Below, in pieces: positions 33,646-36,429 of a stretch of DNA of 36,429 bases. Every line of letters starts with the position of its first letter. Positions within the stretch are counted from its first letter, which is position 1. The DNA is from an uncultured Methylophilaceae bacterium (lineage in GTDB: Bacteria > Pseudomonadota > Gammaproteobacteria > Burkholderiales > Methylophilaceae). The notes beneath the pieces are model-generated. The model saw only the letters and a program-made list of their open reading frames with translations, had not been told where the DNA came from and did not search any database. The position numbers and the translations under genes are program-made. The DNA is taken from the NCBI GenBank assembly GCA_903909015.1, contig CAIVUE010000123.1, positions 1 through 36,429 on the forward strand, given 5' to 3'.

Positions 33646-34686
33646 TTGAAAAATAGCGAATTTTTTAAACTTAAATTCTGCAAAATCCATTTGGAACAGC
33701 GATGGTTGTGGGCGATATTTCTTTCGGTTTTATTACATGTTTTGTTGCTGGGCGGCTGGAGTTTTGTAATGCCGGTTTTTGAATCATCACCTAGCTTGAT
33801 CGAGGCAGAGTTGGTTCCGCCACCTCTAAGAAAAGTGGTGCCACACTTACCTAATATGTATAAGTCAGTCACAAGACATCTTCCATCACCCCATGAAAAT
33901 CGTCCCCAACCTAGTACTGAAAATGGAGCTGTTAACGCGACTAATTCGCAATTTGAACCACCAAAAGTAGATGAGCCATTATGGCGTGAAGAGGATAGGC
34001 CTGCTTATGAAGAAATGCCTCACTTACCTCCGCCTTCTTACGTTGATATTGATTTCGACGTAAGGCGGTTAGGTTTTGGAAGTGGTAGGGCACATTATCG
34101 TTATCAGGCTGAGCCAGAGGGCCGCTATAGTGTTAGAAGTGAAATGGAAGCCCTGGGCTTGGCGTCTATCGCATTTTCAGGAAAGCGTATCGAAACTAGT
34201 GTTGGAAGAATAACGGAAAAGGGTTTGCAGCCTGAGGTATACCGAGTTGAGGTAACAGGTAAGCCAGACAAGTCCCAAGCTGCGAATTTTGATTGGGTTA
34301 ATATGAAATTGACCCTCAAAACTTCTAAAACAGAAACTGTGGAAGATTTGTTACTAGACACACAAGACTTTTTAAGTTTCTTGTATCAGTTTATGTTTGT
34401 CCCCCCTCTGGACAGAATGGAGTGGCCTTTAACAAATGGAAAAATGGTTCGTGTTTATAACTATCAGTTTATTTCCGAGGAAGTAATTGCGACTAAATTT
34501 GGCCAAATTAACGCTTATCACATCGCTAAAAGTAGTGGTGATGTAGAAGAAAAAACGGATGTTTGGTTAGCAGAAGACTATCGATTTATCCCCATTAAAA
34601 TTTTGAAAATAGCAAAGGACGGTAGCGGGTATGAATTCATCGCCACTCGCATAGATACCGATATCAAAAATGACAATAAACCCTAA
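33646..34686 (+). CDS. DUF3108 protein with TonB-like membrane anchor and proline-rich linker
   Basis: 346 residues. A single N-terminal membrane helix (WLWAIFLSVLLHVLLLGG) is followed by IEAELVPPPLRKVVP, a pattern seen in TonB- and TolA-like inner-membrane anchors (S-L-H near the helix start). A Pro-rich stretch extends to about residue 130, then the DUF3108 domain (FGSGRAHYRYQAEPEGRYSV, KGLQPEVYRVEV, QAANFDWVNMKLTL, DTQDFLSFLYQFMF, DVWLAEDYRFIPIKI). The starting codon TTG at 33646 is weakly supported; another TTG at 33691 is possible. Function unknown. The last 17 bases overlap the next gene. Confidence 0.8.
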   Translation: MKNSEFFKLKFCKIHLEQRWLWAIFLSVLLHVLLLGGWSFVMPVFESSPSLIEAELVPPPLRKVVPHLPNMYKSVTRHLPSPHENRPQPSTENGAVNATNSQFEPPKVDEPLWREEDRPAYEEMPHLPPPSYVDIDFDVRRLGFGSGRAHYRYQAEPEGRYSVRSEMEALGLASIAFSGKRIETSVGRITEKGLQPEVYRVEVTGKPDKSQAANFDWVNMKLTLKTSKTETVEDLLLDTQDFLSFLYQFMFVPPLDRMEWPLTNGKMVRVYNYQFISEEVIATKFGQINAYHIAKSSGDVEEKTDVWLAEDYRFIPIKILKIAKDGSGYEFIATRIDTDIKNDNKP

Positions 34687-36103
34687 TCTTTTACGGCTCG
34701 CTGGTGTAGCGCTTTCGGATGTCTTGTCCAATACAGGTCCCGCTGATGTGAAGCTTGGTTGGTTTTTTAAGCAAAATCGCGAACTAGGAACTAAAGATCG
34801 TGCATTTATTGCAGAATCAGCTTACGGCGTTTTACGACGGAAATCATTTTTAACCTATGTTTCTGGCGGGGATGATCCACGTAAGCTACTGGTGGCTTAT
34901 TTGGTCCGTGTGCTTGGAATGAGTACACGAGACTTGGCTGATACATTAAACGCTCAACAAAAAGAATGGGCGTTAGAAATTAAATCGAAGAAAACCGATG
35001 ATATTAGTAAAGCGATGCAAGCTGATTTGCCAGAGTGGTTTTGGGACAAATTGGTTGAACAATATGGTGATGAGCAAGCACTAACAATCGCTAGAAGTAT
35101 GCACCAGCCTGCAGCTTTAGATTTGCGTGTTAATTTAGTCAAAGCAACTCGTGAAGATGTAATTGCGAAATTTGCATCTGAAAAAACGGAAGTAACGCTT
35201 ACGCCATATTCACCAAACGGTTTGCGTATGTCACAAAAAATGACGATCAGTCGCCATGTACTATTTACTGATGGAAAGATAGAGGTGCAAGACGAAGGTA
35301 GTCAATTGTTGGCGCAATTAGTTGCTCCGCGACGTGGTGAAATGGTTGCCGATTTCTGTGCTGGAGCTGGAGGTAAAAGTTTGGCAATGGGTGCATTGAT
35401 GCGTAATTCAGGTCGAATTTATGCTTTTGATGTTTCTGAAAAACGTTTGCAAAATCTAGGTATACGTTTAAAACGTTCAGGGTTGTCCAATTTACATAGC
35501 CAATTAATTAGTAGTGAGGCGGATCCTAAGTTAAAACGGCTCAATGGTAAGTTTGATCGCGTGCTGGTTGATGCCCCATGCAGTGGTCTTGGTACTTTAC
35601 GACGTAATCCAGATTTGAAGTGGCGTCAAAAGCCTCAAGATGTATTGGAGCTGACTGTTAAGCAAACTAATATCTTGGCTCGCGCTTCTAAATTGGTAAA
35701 GGCTGGTGGACGTTTGATTTATGCAACTTGTAGTTTGCTGCAAGATGAAAACGAACAAATTGCAGAAGCGTTCTTAAAGGCGAATCCTGATTTTATTTTG
35801 GTGCCAGCGAATAGCATCTTGGCACAACAGCAAATCAATTTGGATACAGGTAATTACTTAAAATTATTGCCGCATTTGCACCAAACGGACGGCTTCTTTG
35901 CCGCGGTGTTTGAAAAGGCAAGTCCAGTCAAACCAATGGTTGAGGTTAAAGAAGAAAAAGCTGAGGAGATTGCAGAAGCTGATGACGTAGCAGTTAAAGC
36001 GCAACGTAAACAAGCGTCAATTTCAAAATCTAAAGCGATAACAAAAGTCGCCACTGCTAAAGCGCCAGCAAAAAAAGCTGCACTTAAAAAGGCTAAAGTT
36101 TAA
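34670..36103 (+). CDS. RsmB/NOP family RNA cytosine-C5 methyltransferase with Lys/Ala-rich tail
   Basis: 477 residues. The N-terminal part (1-180) is a NusB-like or linking RNA-binding region. The methyltransferase domain has DFCAGAGGKSLAMGAL for SAM, the catalytic pair Cys304 in DAPCSGLGTLRRNPDLKW and Cys354 in YATCSLLQDEN. From about residue 425 the chain turns into an acidic then Lys/Ala-rich tail (ASISKSKAITKVATAKAPAK and onward), resembling histone H1-like tails. This is a second family member besides rsmB at 3483; the base it modifies is not known. The ATG lies within the end of the DUF3108 gene. The symporter gene starts three bases after its stop. Confidence 0.9.
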   Translation: MTINPNLLRLAGVALSDVLSNTGPADVKLGWFFKQNRELGTKDRAFIAESAYGVLRRKSFLTYVSGGDDPRKLLVAYLVRVLGMSTRDLADTLNAQQKEWALEIKSKKTDDISKAMQADLPEWFWDKLVEQYGDEQALTIARSMHQPAALDLRVNLVKATREDVIAKFASEKTEVTLTPYSPNGLRMSQKMTISRHVLFTDGKIEVQDEGSQLLAQLVAPRRGEMVADFCAGAGGKSLAMGALMRNSGRIYAFDVSEKRLQNLGIRLKRSGLSNLHSQLISSEADPKLKRLNGKFDRVLVDAPCSGLGTLRRNPDLKWRQKPQDVLELTVKQTNILARASKLVKAGGRLIYATCSLLQDENEQIAEAFLKANPDFILVPANSILAQQQINLDTGNYLKLLPHLHQTDGFFAAVFEKASPVKPMVEVKEEKAEEIAEADDVAVKAQRKQASISKSKAITKVATAKAPAKKAALKKAKV

Positions 36104-36106
36104 AAC

Positions 36107-36429
36107 ATGAAACTGCCTAGCCTTAATCTGCAAATACTCATCGGCGCTATCGCCGGGCTTGGGCTAGGCTGGTATTTTCATGGGCTGGGCACGGAGCATG
36201 AAACAGTCAAATTAGGCTTGTATTCAGCAGGCTTACTTGCGACTTTGTTTATCGACTTGCTCAAAATGATTCTAATTCCTTTGGTATTTTGCTCTATTTC
36301 TGTGGGTATCGCCAATTTACGTCAGCACCAACAAATGCACCAAGTTTGGGTCGCTACGGTAGCTTTTTTTGTCGCCTCTATGGCTATCGCCATTGCTCTT
36401 GGATTGTTTGCTAGCAACTATTTTAAACC
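36107..36429 (+). CDS. Dicarboxylate/amino acid:cation symporter, N-terminal part
   Basis: Only the first 107 codons are in the window, open to the last base. The sequence MKLPSLNLQILIGAIAGLGLGW, then LLATLFIDLLKMILIPLVFCSI and SVGIANLR matches the start of the DctA/GltP (SDF) family, including the conserved DLLKMILIPLVF region before the second and third membrane helices. Such proteins take up C4-dicarboxylates or glutamate with Na+ or H+. Substrate cannot be told from this part. The ATG lies three bases after the preceding stop. Confidence 0.88.
   Translation, partial: MKLPSLNLQILIGAIAGLGLGWYFHGLGTEHETVKLGLYSAGLLATLFIDLLKMILIPLVFCSISVGIANLRQHQQMHQVWVATVAFFVASMAIAIALGLFASNYFK

Noticed and set aside
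1-36429. CRISPR array, insertion sequence, prophage, tRNA or rRNA genes
   Set aside because: No repeated spacers, transposase, integrase or recognisable cloverleaf or rRNA sequence was seen on reading both strands.

Overview
The window reads as an ordinary, gene-dense piece of chromosome from a low-GC betaproteobacterium. I estimate roughly 40-45% GC by eye. The gene orders kdsD-kdsC-lptC-lptA-lptB-rpoN-hpf-hprK-rapZ-EIIA-ptsH-ptsI, rsmB-DUF4390-ntrY-ntrX and purM-DUF3108-DUF3108 are betaproteobacterial arrangements. The AT-leaning composition and small gene set fit the methylotrophic Methylophilaceae (Methylotenera type), but that family placement is inference. I see no rRNA or tRNA gene, insertion sequence, phage, CRISPR array or origin. 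No stretch longer than 300 bases lacks a gene; the largest gap is about 170 bases.

Layout. 1-828: the end of metF, a strong bidirectional terminator, and smg. 983-1870: dprA on the minus strand, divergent from a plus-strand run (2002-8789) of def-fmt-rsmB-DUF4390-ntrY-ntrX. These cover removal of the N-formyl group and formylation of initiator tRNA, 16S rRNA methylation, and an NtrY/NtrX-like two-component system. 8782-22462: a continuous minus-strand block of 15 genes, transcribed right to left. It holds Kdo synthesis (kdsD, kdsC), LPS export (lptC, lptA, lptB), sigma-54 (rpoN), hibernation factor (hpf), HPr kinase (hprK), rapZ, a sugar-permease-less PTS (EIIA-Man type, HPr, enzyme I), oligopeptidase A, exonuclease III and an unassigned methyltransferase. 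22568-26642 (+): a KefB/C-like antiporter coupled to a ThiO-like FAD oxidase, then an LpxO-like lipid A hydroxylase. 26645-27118 (-): moaC. 27204-29423 (+): bepA-like protease followed by an isolated soxY-soxZ pair. 29420-31692 (-): a COG2509-type FAD protein and hda. 31858-36429 (+): purM, two DUF3108 proteins, a second RsmB/NOP-family RNA methyltransferase, and the start of a dicarboxylate/amino acid symporter.

Main themes are cell-envelope maintenance (Kdo, Lpt, LpxO, BepA, DUF3108), translation and RNA modification, and sigma-54/PTS regulation. I did not find a convincing new multi-gene system. The points most worth a second look are: the NtrX-like regulator, whose AAA+ domain has lost its ATPase and sigma-54 contact motifs; the missing ptsN between hpf and hprK; the soxYZ pair with no other sox gene; the DprA without its C-terminal domain; a perfect palindrome over the likely lpxO promoter; and two mutually exclusive inverted repeats in the purM leader.
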